DNA of 64,000 nucleotides from Butyricicoccus_A sp963620595 (GCA_963620595.1 CAVFAY010000010.1:22184-86183); one strand, 5' to 3'. Shown: positions 40,962 to 50,218, counted from the first letter of the stretch. Made by a program: numbers and translations. Notes: generated by a model not told the origin, from the letters alone.

Positions 40962-42329
40962 TTATGCTTTACTTGCTCGCGACATTCCCTTCCAATTGCG
41001 CATGAGAAAGACAATTGCCATGATACCAACGAACAAACTGGATACAGGTCCAGCATACAAAATGCCATCAATGCCAAAAATCTTTCCCAGAATCAGCATA
41101 GCTGGAATTTGAATAATAATCTGGCGGAACATCACCAGAACAGCCGCAGAACCCGCCTTGCCGACGGACTGCAAATACGAGCTGCCGACCATTTGGAAAC
41201 TATCCAATGTGATGAGCAGCAGGAAAATCTTCAAGCATTTGACAGAAAATTCATTGTACAGCGCATCAGAAGATCCAAAAATCTGAATGATGCTCATCGG
41301 TGCCAGTTGGAACCAAATCGTGGCAACCAGCATAATCGTAAAGGCAATGATAAGCAGCATTTTCAGCACGTTTTTTACGCGCGGATATGCTTGACTGCCA
41401 TAATTATAACTAATAATCGGCTGCGCACCAGAGGATAAACCGGTAATGGCATTGAGCAGCAGAGTAAATACTTTCATTGTAACACCGAGAGCTGTCAGCG
41501 GAATCTCTGCGCCATATTTACTCATCGCTCCATATTTGACCAGCAGATTATTTTGGAAAAACAGCACACAGACGATCGCAAGCTGTGTTACCAGACTGGA
41601 TGTGCCCATTTTGCACAAACGCGGAATATAGGTACAGCAGCCGGAAAACGAGCTTTTTTTGAGCTGCACCGATTGATTTTTGCAGATAAAATACCAAACA
41701 CAAATCAGCGAGCTGACAAGCTGACCGGTAACCGTCGCAATTGCCGCGCCTTTGACACCCCAATGAAGGACAAAAATCGTCAGTGGATCACCAATCATAT
41801 TGATGACGAATCCCGCCAGCATACTTATCATGGCAATACGCGGGCTGCCATCTGCACGCACCATACTCATCGCGCCCCACGAAAACACATTGACACAAGT
41901 ACCTGCAACAATAATCTGTCCGTAATCCATCGCATACGGCAAAATGGCTTCTGTCGCACCGAAAACATGACACAACGGTTCCAAAAAAATCGACAGAACA
42001 ACACTCAGAGCAATACTTGCTGTGAGCAGTGCCAGCAGACCGCCTGCCATGCCCTTTTCCGCCCGTTCCTGCTCATGCACACCGAGTTTTAAGTTGACAT
42101 AGCTCGCTGTTCCATCACCAATCATCAAACCAATAGCAATTGCCAGCTGTGTCAGCGGAAAAATAACATTTGTTGCGCCGTTGCCCAAATAACCGACACC
42201 GTTGCCAATGAAAATTTGATCCACCATGTTGTACATGGCATTGAGTACCCAGGAAATGATGCTCGGCACAGAAAACGCCAGCAGCAATTTGCTGATTTTG
42301 TCCGTGCCCAAATTCAACGTTTGATTCAT
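40962..42329 (-). CDS. MATE-family multidrug/sodium antiporter
   Basis: 455 residues from the ATG at 42329 (AGGAGG upstream). Twelve predicted membrane helices in two halves, starting LLAFSVPSIISWVLNAMYNMVDQIFIGNGVG, which is the typical first helix of NorM/DinF-like MATE exporters. It expels cationic drugs or metabolites using sodium or proton gradients. The upstream gene is a MarR regulator and a perfect 18-bp palindrome lies 30 bases before the start codon, so expression is very probably repressed by that MarR protein. Confidence 0.93.
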   Translation of the reverse strand: MNQTLNLGTDKISKLLLAFSVPSIISWVLNAMYNMVDQIFIGNGVGYLGNGATNVIFPLTQLAIAIGLMIGDGTASYVNLKLGVHEQERAEKGMAGGLLALLTASIALSVVLSIFLEPLCHVFGATEAILPYAMDYGQIIVAGTCVNVFSWGAMSMVRADGSPRIAMISMLAGFVINMIGDPLTIFVLHWGVKGAAIATVTGQLVSSLICVWYFICKNQSVQLKKSSFSGCCTYIPRLCKMGTSSLVTQLAIVCVLFFQNNLLVKYGAMSKYGAEIPLTALGVTMKVFTLLLNAITGLSSGAQPIISYNYGSQAYPRVKNVLKMLLIIAFTIMLVATIWFQLAPMSIIQIFGSSDALYNEFSVKCLKIFLLLITLDSFQMVGSSYLQSVGKAGSAAVLVMFRQIIIQIPAMLILGKIFGIDGILYAGPVSSLFVGIMAIVFLMRNWKGMSRASKA

Positions 42330-42359
42330 GTAGATTCCTCCTATGATATGCATATGTTC

Positions 42360-42377
42360 TAATTAGTTAACTAATTA
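42360..42377. promoter_or_regulatory. 18-bp palindromic operator in front of the MATE gene
   Basis: TAATTAGTTAACTAATTA is a perfect palindrome. A 15-of-18 match lies over the marR promoter (42846-42863). Size and symmetry fit a MarR dimer site. Confidence 0.75.
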
Positions 42378-42388
42378 TTTCGCAATAA

Positions 42389-42417
42389 AAACCTGCATTC
42401 ATATAAGATTACAGGTT
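42389..42417 (-). terminator. hairpin at the 3' end of marR
   Basis: AACCTG/CAGGTT pairing across the marR stop, followed on the minus strand by five T. It may weaken marR read-through into the MATE gene. Confidence 0.5.
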
Positions 42418-42831
42418 TTCAATCATTTGCTTTGTGATTTTTAGCCATTCTTCCTGTTGTTCCTTTGAAATACCATCGAGTAGGTGAGACTCTAGTGCTT
42501 GTACACCGCGCAAAACATTCTCTTTATTCTGCAGTGCTTTTTCACTTGGCACGATTTTTTTGAATCTGCCATCATATGGAACCGGCTCGCGTGTAATCAG
42601 TCCATCCTGTTCCATTTTCTTAATCAGTGCACTCGCCGAAGACGGCCGCAAGCCAAATTCTTCCTCTAAATCTTTCTGGAATATTTCGCTGTCTGTGTGA
42701 GCCAAGATAAAATGCAGAACCTTTCCCTCTGAACCGCTGTATTCTCCGCGAAATGACAACGCATCAATTTCTCGGCGCAGCCGATTGGCAAGAATTCCGA
42801 TGTATCTGGAAATGTGTTCGTTTTTAATCAT
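42409..42831 (-). CDS. MarR-family transcriptional regulator
   Basis: 140 residues. The winged helix lies at about 40-105 (HFILAHTDSEIFQKDLEEEFGLRPSSASALIKKMEQDGLITREPVPYDGRFKKIVPSEKA) between dimerisation helices at both ends, as in MarR/SlyA. It lies 79 bases before the MATE exporter on the same strand. Near-identical palindromes cover its own promoter and the MATE leader, so the simplest model is a repressor of both, released by a drug or phenolic ligand. GAGGG precedes the ATG. Confidence 0.9.
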   Translation of the reverse strand: MIKNEHISRYIGILANRLRREIDALSFRGEYSGSEGKVLHFILAHTDSEIFQKDLEEEFGLRPSSASALIKKMEQDGLITREPVPYDGRFKKIVPSEKALQNKENVLRGVQALESHLLDGISKEQQEEWLKITKQMIENL

Positions 42832-42845
42832 AAAATCCCTCTAAC

Positions 42846-42888
42846 TTATTAGTTATCTAAGTATATCACATAACATCTTCCTTGTCAA
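42846..42888 (-). promoter_or_regulatory. marR promoter with overlapping operator
   Basis: Minus strand: consensus TTGACA (42883-42888), 17-base spacer, TATACT (42860-42865). The operator-like sequence at 42846-42863 covers the downstream half of the -10 and the start site, a position suited to repression. Confidence 0.78.
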
Positions 42889-42906
42889 CGAAATCAAAAC
42901 GCAAAA

Positions 42907-42936
42907 CAGGCACTCTCCTAATAGGAAAAGTGCCTG
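42907..42936 (-). terminator. terminator of the SLH phosphatase gene
   Basis: CAGGCACT/AGTGCCTG stem with an inner TCCT/AGGA pair, then TTTTGCGTTTT on the minus strand. Confidence 0.75.
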
Positions 42937-42961
42937 CATGTAGCGAGGATTTGCTGTTTTT

Positions 42962-45900
42962 TTATCCGATCTTGTCGCAGAACTTGACGAGTATAGTTGC
43001 CATTTCGGCTCTTGTGGACTGTCCCTTCGGAACAAACAAGTTATCGCCTCTGCCCAGCATCAGACCGGTTGCGTGCATCTTCTGCACGGCCTTGACTGCA
43101 TAAGCAGAAACCTGATCGCTGTCTGCAAAAGCAGAAACTTCGGTTTCTGGCAAAGTAATCTTTGCATAATCCATGTAATGAGCCATCATAACAGCGGTCT
43201 GTTCTCTCGTAATGTTTTCATTCGGAGAGAAGGTGGTTGGGGATGTGCCACTTACGATGCCGTTCTTCTGTGCCCAGTTCACGGCTGCGCAGAAGTAGTC
43301 ATCTTCTTTGACGTCCGTAAACTTGCTCTTACCCGCATATTCTGTAGCATCAATCTTTGCCAGATTGCTCAGTACCTGAATAAACATGCCGCGAGTCATA
43401 GCAAGATCTGGAGAGAAAGTTGTCGGAGTGGTTCCAACGAACACCCCCTGCTTTTCCGCACACTTGATGTACTCTTCTGCCCAATGATTCTCAATATCTG
43501 TAAACTTGGTCTCATCTTCCTGACCTTCGCCTACGGTACCATAATCATCGTAGTCCTTTGCGTAGTTCTTGTAAACCGTGCTGTCCTGATGACCTGCTGC
43601 ACCTTCAAAGGTACCCTTCTGCCAATCAACCAGCGTGTTCCAAGTCTTGGTCTCGCCTGCGGTCAGTGCATACGCATTGAGAACCGGTACACTGGATTCT
43701 GTTGTATTCAGATCCGATACAAAATCGGTGATAATGCGGGCATATTTTGCCTTTGCCATGCCAGTCAGATCAGCAGAGTTGCTGCCACTTGTCAGCTGAA
43801 TCTTCTTTTCTTCCTTGACGGTATTACCATCATCGGAAGTCTGTACAGTTGCCGTAATGGAGGCCTTGCCTGCAAATGCTGCATCATATGTCAGCTTGGT
43901 CGGCGCATCGCTAATCTCTGCCCATTCGGTTGTGTGCTTGCCGACTGTATCAATATTGCTGCTCTCGAAATCTAGCCAGATCTTCATGTTATCTGCGGAT
44001 GCGCCGCCTTCCGTCGGGTCATTGCGCACAGCAGCAACTTCTTCTTCTGACAGCTTAGAAGTATAGAATCGTACCTGAGAGACAGCACCCGGAAGCATGG
44101 TGTGATACATGCCGCGGTTGCGCTTAGTCTGCAAAGTGTTCTTGAAACCCAGACCAATGTACATCGGCTCGCCATCCCAAGTCTTAATCGGTGCGGTAAA
44201 TGCCGGCTTGTCTACGTGTGCAGAATGAATGTCATTCTCATAGGAGTCGCCGCCAGTCTCAAAATCAAATGCACTGGTATACTGTACCCAAGTGTCCTTC
44301 TTAATGCCGAAATTGTCATCACTGCCGTCATTCCAGCTGAATTCACCGTTGTCGTCCTGTAAGCATACGCCATAAGTCACCTTACCGGTCTCACGGACTG
44401 CCATACGGAACATGTACGGTGTGCCCCAGCCAAGGCCAATTCCCTTGACCATCAGCGGGTTGTGATCCGGAATAGCGCCCTTGCCGTCCAAGTCAACATA
44501 CTGCTCGGTCAGCTCAGAAACGCCGCCCTTTGTGGTACCCGCACTCGGCAGATTTGCCCATACCATACCGGTCATCGAATCCTTCGGGGTGTAGCCGCCA
44601 TTGTCCGGAATTTCCAGATAATCGCGCTTGCCATCCAGAATCAATGTCTGCTTACCGTTGTCATCTGTGCCGTACTCCGGCTGACCATGGATATAGGCGT
44701 TGTTGCCGTTGCCAGACTTATCCTTAACAATCGGCATACCCTGAATAGAACCTTCTACTGTGATAGTCTGCGGCTCTGCATTGCCGATGGTTACTTCATA
44801 ATCGCCAGCCTTGTCAAAAGTGTACGAGAACTCTGCCACCTTCGATTCGCCGGACTTTAGAGAATACTTCTTGCTATCCTTGGTTTCTCCGTTTACCTTG
44901 AACTCTGCTGTGAATGTGCCATCATCGTTACCGATGTTGTTGACATCTGCTTTGATGTGCAGCACATTGCTGGTCGGATCGCTGTTTTCCTTGTCGCCCT
45001 GCTTGATGCGAACATTGGCGTAATCCGCAGTCGGCTCACGATACGTAACATTGACATCTACACTTTTGTCTGCGAGCTTCAAGGTATGTTTGCCTAAAGA
45101 CTCCATGCAAAGTGTGCCACTCAGTGTCGCCGATTTGCCCGGATCCAGTGTTACGATACCGTCTTCAAACTCATACAGATACCGCATCTTACCGTTGTCA
45201 TCTACCGGAATGACTGCTGCCGCCAGACCCTCGCCTACATTGGTTACGGTTGCCTTGACAGTCACTTCACCGTTGTACAGAACATCTGTCGGTTCAATCG
45301 AAATATCTGACCATTGGAGCTGCTGCTTTTCCTTTGCAACCAGCGTGGTATTGGCGAGCTTTGTCTCTGCGCCTTCACCCGTTGCACCGTAGTTTTCTAC
45401 CTTCATAACATCAGAACTCTTGTCGAGGGTGATATAGAAGAAATCGCCCTTCTTATTATAGGTTCTTGCGTCCTGATGGGTCAGATAAATAGTACCTGCA
45501 CCAACTTCCGGATTGGAAGACACGGCACGTGCATAGCTGTGCGTATGACCGGAAATCATCAGATCAACCTTCCCCGGCTCGATCACGTCCGGAATATACC
45601 GTTTGGTGTATGCATCGGATACCGGATGATGCATCATAATCAAGCGGAAATCAGCCTTGGTCGCTGCATCGGTTTTCAGATCAGCCTTCAGCCAATTCAT
45701 GGCATTCTCAATTGTCTTGAGAGTAGCTTCATCCGCCTGTGCACCGGTTGCTTCCGAATTCATCTGAAACAATCCCCACGGGTTACTGTTCATTGTGATA
45801 ATGTGAATACCACCGTAGTTAAACGAGCTGTCGCCCTCCACGGTTCCGCCGTATTCCTTATCCTGAATCGAGTATACATACGTGTTAAAGTATACGCCGC

Positions 45901-46522
45901 CCTGATCGTGGTTGCCGCTGGAGTATACAATTGGATAGCTGTGGATGAAATCATTATCCGTCTTGCCCTGGAACCAGAAGCTAAACTGCTCTGCCTGTGC
46001 GCCAGTGCCCTCTACCAAGTCACCGCAATGCAGCATAACATCCGGATCAAATTCCTTCACAGCTGCATCCAGCTCATTTCTGGTTGCAAAAATGTGCGAA
46101 TCAGACAGGGTAATCATGCGAACCTGGCTCGGATCGCTGCTTAGTGTCCGGAAACTTGCGGAGCAGGTCTCGCCATTTTCCAGCTTGACCTCATAGTAAT
46201 ACCGCGTGCCTGCCTCCAGATTATCCAGCTTATAGTGGAACAAATTCATCTTTGTTCCTTGGAAATCCGGTGCATCTTCATTGACATTTACGGAAATCGG
46301 ATCACACAAAGCATCCTTGTCTTTGCCATATGCGATTGTCGACGGCACGTTTTCCGTGCTTTCCCATACGACGACCATGCTGTTTTCTTTTGGAGCAAGC
46401 AGATATGGACCGTTTTTGAACTTGGCGCCAACATCATCTGCCTGAGAAATCGTCGGAAGAACACCTACGATCATAATGACCGCTAAGAACATCGCTTGCA
46501 TCCGTTTGAATACCTTACTCAT
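42962..46522 (-). CDS. SLH-anchored purple acid phosphatase-like surface protein
   Basis: 1186 residues, far longer than ordinary purple acid phosphatases. Order: signal peptide (1-28); fibronectin-like N-terminal domain (about 35-130); calcineurin-type metallophosphoesterase (about 132-345) with metal ligands in LSDSHIFA, HCGDLVE, SSGNHDQGG, MMHHPVSD and ISGHTHSYA; two or three beta-sandwich modules of CARDB type; a concanavalin/LamG-like region (about 640-860, KDKSGNGNNAYIHGQPEYG); and three SLH repeats (about 1000-1186, KFTDIENHWAEEYI and two more) that bind pyruvylated wall polymer. It probably releases phosphate from organic esters at the cell surface; the LamG-like part may bind a carbohydrate. 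The domain order suggests recruitment of host or dietary phosphoesters, which is inference. Confidence 0.88.
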   Translation of the reverse strand: MSKVFKRMQAMFLAVIMIVGVLPTISQADDVGAKFKNGPYLLAPKENSMVVVWESTENVPSTIAYGKDKDALCDPISVNVNEDAPDFQGTKMNLFHYKLDNLEAGTRYYYEVKLENGETCSASFRTLSSDPSQVRMITLSDSHIFATRNELDAAVKEFDPDVMLHCGDLVEGTGAQAEQFSFWFQGKTDNDFIHSYPIVYSSGNHDQGGVYFNTYVYSIQDKEYGGTVEGDSSFNYGGIHIITMNSNPWGLFQMNSEATGAQADEATLKTIENAMNWLKADLKTDAATKADFRLIMMHHPVSDAYTKRYIPDVIEPGKVDLMISGHTHSYARAVSSNPEVGAGTIYLTHQDARTYNKKGDFFYITLDKSSDVMKVENYGATGEGAETKLANTTLVAKEKQQLQWSDISIEPTDVLYNGEVTVKATVTNVGEGLAAAVIPVDDNGKMRYLYEFEDGIVTLDPGKSATLSGTLCMESLGKHTLKLADKSVDVNVTYREPTADYANVRIKQGDKENSDPTSNVLHIKADVNNIGNDDGTFTAEFKVNGETKDSKKYSLKSGESKVAEFSYTFDKAGDYEVTIGNAEPQTITVEGSIQGMPIVKDKSGNGNNAYIHGQPEYGTDDNGKQTLILDGKRDYLEIPDNGGYTPKDSMTGMVWANLPSAGTTKGGVSELTEQYVDLDGKGAIPDHNPLMVKGIGLGWGTPYMFRMAVRETGKVTYGVCLQDDNGEFSWNDGSDDNFGIKKDTWVQYTSAFDFETGGDSYENDIHSAHVDKPAFTAPIKTWDGEPMYIGLGFKNTLQTKRNRGMYHTMLPGAVSQVRFYTSKLSEEEVAAVRNDPTEGGASADNMKIWLDFESSNIDTVGKHTTEWAEISDAPTKLTYDAAFAGKASITATVQTSDDGNTVKEEKKIQLTSGSNSADLTGMAKAKYARIITDFVSDLNTTESSVPVLNAYALTAGETKTWNTLVDWQKGTFEGAAGHQDSTVYKNYAKDYDDYGTVGEGQEDETKFTDIENHWAEEYIKCAEKQGVFVGTTPTTFSPDLAMTRGMFIQVLSNLAKIDATEYAGKSKFTDVKEDDYFCAAVNWAQKNGIVSGTSPTTFSPNENITREQTAVMMAHYMDYAKITLPETEVSAFADSDQVSAYAVKAVQKMHATGLMLGRGDNLFVPKGQSTRAEMATILVKFCDKIG

Positions 46523-46783
46523 GTTCGTTTTCTCTCCTCTCTAAAAAATCCTCTCTTTACGAAACGTGCAAAATCCTCCTTTCCGCTGCACGGCTGATTT
46601 TTCTGCCACAGATTCTCTCTCTTTGTGAACATTCTGTGATAGATTTGTTAAAACATCTTAACATTATATAGAATAAAATTCAATCTCTTTCATTAATTTA
46701 AAAATAAAACTCCGTTTGTTACAATTTTTCACAGAATATTTTGTGCAAAATGACAAGCAATTGTGGAATTTATTTCAAAAAAA
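46523..46783 (-). promoter_or_regulatory. AT-rich upstream region of the phosphatase gene
   Basis: About 260 bases without a gene. The stretch 46630-46740 is very AT-rich and should hold the promoter, but several weak -10-like hexamers compete and I cannot choose. GAGAGGAGAG lies ahead of the ATG. No Pho-box direct repeats were recognised. Confidence 0.4.
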
Positions 46784-46866
46784 GCACCGTTTTCTGTACC
46801 GACCTCCAATCGTTAGATTTTGGGTCTAACTTTTTGTGGGGGTCACATCGGTACAGGAAACGGTGC
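46784..46866 (-). terminator. compound terminator hairpin with a nested palindrome
   Basis: Outer arms 46784-46802 and 46848-46866 pair over 19 positions with one mismatch, and seven T follow on the minus strand, so it terminates the monooxygenase-like gene at 46889. The 45-base loop is itself palindromic: GTTAGA/TCTAAC (46812-46817 with 46825-46830) inside GACCTCC/GGGGGTC (46801-46807 with 46838-46844). The inner part resembles an IS3-family terminal repeat. Confidence 0.8.
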
Positions 46867-46888
46867 CTTGCTATGCTGTTTTATCAGA

Positions 46889-47179
46889 TTAGAATTCTAC
46901 TTCGTGATACAGATCGACAATCTCCGGCTCATCGAACAGTTCACCCAGCTGCGGAATAATGCGCTGGAAATGCTCCGTTGCATTGTGCGTGTCAATAGCA
47001 GCCTGATCCTTCCAGTACTCAATAAAGCAATGGACGCGCTCATCCGAGATGCTCTGATTGGAGGTGTACGAAATGTTGCCCTCCTCTGCCTGAGACTTTG
47101 CAACCAACTCGCGGGTCAGCTCGCGATATTTTGCGATGCATTCCTTTTTAATTACCTGTCTTGCTGTGATCTTAATCAT
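46889..47179 (-). CDS. antibiotic biosynthesis monooxygenase (ABM) domain protein
   Basis: 96 residues, a single ferredoxin-like ABM domain: MIKITARQVIKKECIAKYRELTRELVAKSQAEEGNISY, then HCFIEYWKDQAAIDTHNATEHFQRIIPQL. Members include quinol monooxygenase YgiN and heme-degrading or signalling relatives; the small size and His-containing THNATEHF segment fit the YgiN-like group. Reaction and partner are unknown. It is a single gene with AAGGAGG before its ATG and the compound terminator behind it. Confidence 0.85.
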   Translation of the reverse strand: MIKITARQVIKKECIAKYRELTRELVAKSQAEEGNISYTSNQSISDERVHCFIEYWKDQAAIDTHNATEHFQRIIPQLGELFDEPEIVDLYHEVEF

Positions 47180-47323
47180 AGATGTATCCTCCTTGTTGTA
47201 TGATAAGAATCTTTACTTCTTCTCGCATTATACCGAAAATCGTATAAAAAGAAAAGTATTCTGAAAAAATTTTCTTCTGTTTCTGTTATAATAAACTCAT
47301 ACTACAATTACGAGGTGATAAAA

Positions 47324-48400
47324 ATGGGCTATATTCGCCGCCCAGCATACTATAAAGATTTTTACTGCATTGGTTCCAATTGCACGGACAATTGCTGCAT
47401 CGGCTGGGAAATTGATGTTGATGCCGATTCACTCGCCTACTACCAGACGATCCCCGGCACATTCGGAAAAAAGCTCCAAGCAAGCATTTCTCCTCTTGAC
47501 CCGGAAATAGGAACGGCTCATTTTCTGTTGGACGAGCAGGAACGCTGTCCTTTTCTAAACTCCTGCAACTTATGTGATATTTACAAAACATTGGGCAAGC
47601 AGCATATGGTGCAGATTTGCTCCGATCATCCGCGCTATTTTGAATGGTTTTCCGGTGGCCGCGAGGATGGTCTGGGTCTGTGCTGCGAAGCCGCAGCACA
47701 GCTGATTCTGCAATACACAAAATATCCTCAATGGGATATACAAGCATCCGATGTTTTTGACGGAGACACTAATACGGAAAATACGCTGGAACAAACTCTG
47801 TTTTCGATGCGAGAGAAATTATTTCATCTCGTTAAGCCGGAATCTCCCATCCCATTTGACGAAAAAACAGACATCATATACCGTACTGTCCGCGCCATGC
47901 AGGATACATATGATGCTATTTTATTTTCATTTCCCGAAGATGATATAGAAGAAGACACGTTTTGTTGGTCTCAGGCGTTTTGGAATAAATCCTGTCTGAC
48001 ACAGATCTTCGACCAATTGCTTCAATTGGAGATCAATCAGTCCACTTGGCGTGACATGCTGCTTACTGCACAAGCCCATATCCCGGAACTGCTGCAAGCT
48101 CGCGCAGATTTTTTGGAATATTATCAGGAAAAGATGTATGAATACGACCAATTGCTGTTGTATTTTGTATACCGGCATTTTATGAAAGCACTTGGTGATG
48201 ATGCGTTGCGCGAAAAAGTACAATTTGCTCTTCTCAGCACAGCGATCATTCAAACGCTGGATATTTCTCACTGGCTGACATGCGGAGCGTTGACACCATG
48301 GGATCAAGTCTGCATCTGCAAGGCATATTCCCGTGAGATTGAATACAACGAAGAAAATACCGAATGTCTTGCCGATTTTTTCTTTTCGAGTATATTTTAG
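47324..48400 (+). CDS. FliB-like flagellin lysine-N-methylase family protein
   Basis: 358 residues from the ATG at 47324 (GAGGTGA upstream; a GTG three codons earlier would lie on that ribosome site). The N-terminus YIRRPAYYKDFYCIGSNCTDNCCIGWEIDVD carries Cys15, Cys20, Cys24 and Cys25, and a second cluster lies in RCPFLNSCNLCDIYKTLG and ICSDHPRY. The same layout is seen in FliB, which methylates flagellin lysines in Salmonella, and in many Clostridia proteins annotated by similarity. The cysteines suggest a metal or Fe-S site. No flagellar gene is in the window, so the target here may be another protein. Confidence 0.78.
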   Translation: MGYIRRPAYYKDFYCIGSNCTDNCCIGWEIDVDADSLAYYQTIPGTFGKKLQASISPLDPEIGTAHFLLDEQERCPFLNSCNLCDIYKTLGKQHMVQICSDHPRYFEWFSGGREDGLGLCCEAAAQLILQYTKYPQWDIQASDVFDGDTNTENTLEQTLFSMREKLFHLVKPESPIPFDEKTDIIYRTVRAMQDTYDAILFSFPEDDIEEDTFCWSQAFWNKSCLTQIFDQLLQLEINQSTWRDMLLTAQAHIPELLQARADFLEYYQEKMYEYDQLLLYFVYRHFMKALGDDALREKVQFALLSTAIIQTLDISHWLTCGALTPWDQVCICKAYSREIEYNEENTECLADFFFSSIF

Positions 48401-48430
48401 TGACTCTTTGTCAATGGTCAGAGAAACATC

Positions 48431-50218
48431 TTAAAAATCTTGTACCATTTGATTGGATTCCCGTTCATTCAACTCCGTGACCTTGGTATCTACCACGCGA
48501 TAAACACGCTGGCATAGATCCAGCACACTCGGGCGATGTGTTGTCACAATGCAGGTTTTATTCGGATGCTGCTGTACAATATTACGCAGCACCTGCCGTT
48601 CAGTCGTGACATCCAGTGCGCTGGTTGCCTCGTCGAGCAGCAAAATCGGCGCATCGCGCAAAATAGCTCGTGCAATACTCAGTCGCTGTGCTTGTCCTTC
48701 TGACACGCCTCTTCCGCGTGTGCCGAGCAGGCTGTTGATACCATCCGGCATCTTTTTCACAAATTCCCAAGCACAGGCTGTCTGAAGTGCTTGCTTGATT
48801 TCTTCTTCTGTTGCATCCTCTTTGACCACACGTAAATTGTCAGCAATTGTTCCGGACATCAAGGTATTGCCTTGCGGCACATAAGAAAAATATCGCCGTG
48901 TATCCGCATTGATGGGCACGGTAATTCCGCTCAAAGCAATCAGCTGTGCTTCGCCGTTATTGGGATGCAGCAACCCCAAAATCATGCGCAGCATAGTTGT
49001 CTTTCCTTCTCCGCTCGGCCCTACCAGTGCCACAATTTCTCCCGGCCGCGCAACAAAATTAGAATCTGTCAGCACGCACTGATGTTCCACATATGCAAAA
49101 TTCACATGGCTGAGCTGTACGGTAAAGCCATGCCGCGCCGCCTGCTTCATTTGTTCTGATTGTTCCGGCAGATGTATCTCGCGAGGGAGTTCTACAAGCT
49201 CTCGAATGCGCCGCGCAGACACTGCACCGTTCAACATACCGGGAATAATACGCACCAAATTGGAAAACTGATTGGACAGCTTGGAGCGCTGCTCCAAAAA
49301 CAGAGTCATGGTTCCATATAAGATATCTCCCGTCCACAGCCGAAACAAGCAATATCCAAACGCGAGGAAGGACACTCCTGCCGACAGCACGGACATGCCA
49401 ATGTTCGTCTTAATCGTAAACAAATTATATGCTAAATTGGTCTGTTTGAATCGCTCCTGCCATCCTCGCAGCCCCTTACTGTAATGTTCCATCACGCCGA
49501 ATGATTTAATGGTGTCAAAGTTGTAAAAGGTCTCCACCTCATAGTTCATCAACTTGCTGTTGACCTCCAGCACTTTCCGGCGGTATTCGCTGTTTTTCCG
49601 CATCAAATACCGGCCGGACAACAACAAAATCGGCGCGGACAACAGCGCAATAAGCGCCATGGTCGCATCATAATACAAAATCACGGCGAGCGTTGCAGCG
49701 ATGCTGTACACATAAATAATCAAATTAGGCAGCCAGCTCACGGCGTTGCTCGCGACGGTATTGACGTCATTATTAAACCGATTTAGAATATCGCCATTTT
49801 CAAACTGTGAGATACTCAGCCAATCCGCATCAATAATCCGGTCAAAAATATCCGCCTGCATATCGTTGTTGACATAAATAGACAGCTTTGTCGAATACCG
49901 ATCGACCAAGCTCGTAAAGAGCAGGCTCACAACCATGCTGGATACCATAATGATGGCGACCAGCCACAATTTTTCAAACTGATAGCCTGTGATAATATCA
50001 ATCATGTATTTACTCGCAACGGAAGAAACCAAACCCAACGTGGAACTTATGATGCCGATTACTGTATAAAATACGATAATTTTTATATATTTTCGACTAT
50101 ACGAAAAGATCCATTTCCAATCCTCCAAGAAATCGGAAAAAGTTCCATCATCCAGTTTATCAAGAATGGTCTGTACAAATACCGACCGCAGCAATTTATT
50201 AAATCCTGTATAGCGCAA
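48431..50218 (-). CDS. ABC transporter, fused permease and ATPase
   Basis: 595 residues: six membrane helices in the first 330 residues and an ATPase domain with Walker A VGPSGEGKTTMLRMI, signature SEGQAQRLSIARAIL and Walker B ILLLDEATSALD. The serine-glutamate-glycine signature (VSEGQ) in place of LSGGQ is a common variant. It acts as a homodimer or with a half-transporter from elsewhere and probably exports a peptide, lipid or drug. The start is TTG at 50218, supported by AAAGGA 9 bases upstream; the nearby ATG in another frame opens only nine codons. Confidence 0.9.
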   Translation of the reverse strand: MRYTGFNKLLRSVFVQTILDKLDDGTFSDFLEDWKWIFSYSRKYIKIIVFYTVIGIISSTLGLVSSVASKYMIDIITGYQFEKLWLVAIIMVSSMVVSLLFTSLVDRYSTKLSIYVNNDMQADIFDRIIDADWLSISQFENGDILNRFNNDVNTVASNAVSWLPNLIIYVYSIAATLAVILYYDATMALIALLSAPILLLSGRYLMRKNSEYRRKVLEVNSKLMNYEVETFYNFDTIKSFGVMEHYSKGLRGWQERFKQTNLAYNLFTIKTNIGMSVLSAGVSFLAFGYCLFRLWTGDILYGTMTLFLEQRSKLSNQFSNLVRIIPGMLNGAVSARRIRELVELPREIHLPEQSEQMKQAARHGFTVQLSHVNFAYVEHQCVLTDSNFVARPGEIVALVGPSGEGKTTMLRMILGLLHPNNGEAQLIALSGITVPINADTRRYFSYVPQGNTLMSGTIADNLRVVKEDATEEEIKQALQTACAWEFVKKMPDGINSLLGTRGRGVSEGQAQRLSIARAILRDAPILLLDEATSALDVTTERQVLRNIVQQHPNKTCIVTTHRPSVLDLCQRVYRVVDTKVTELNERESNQMVQDF

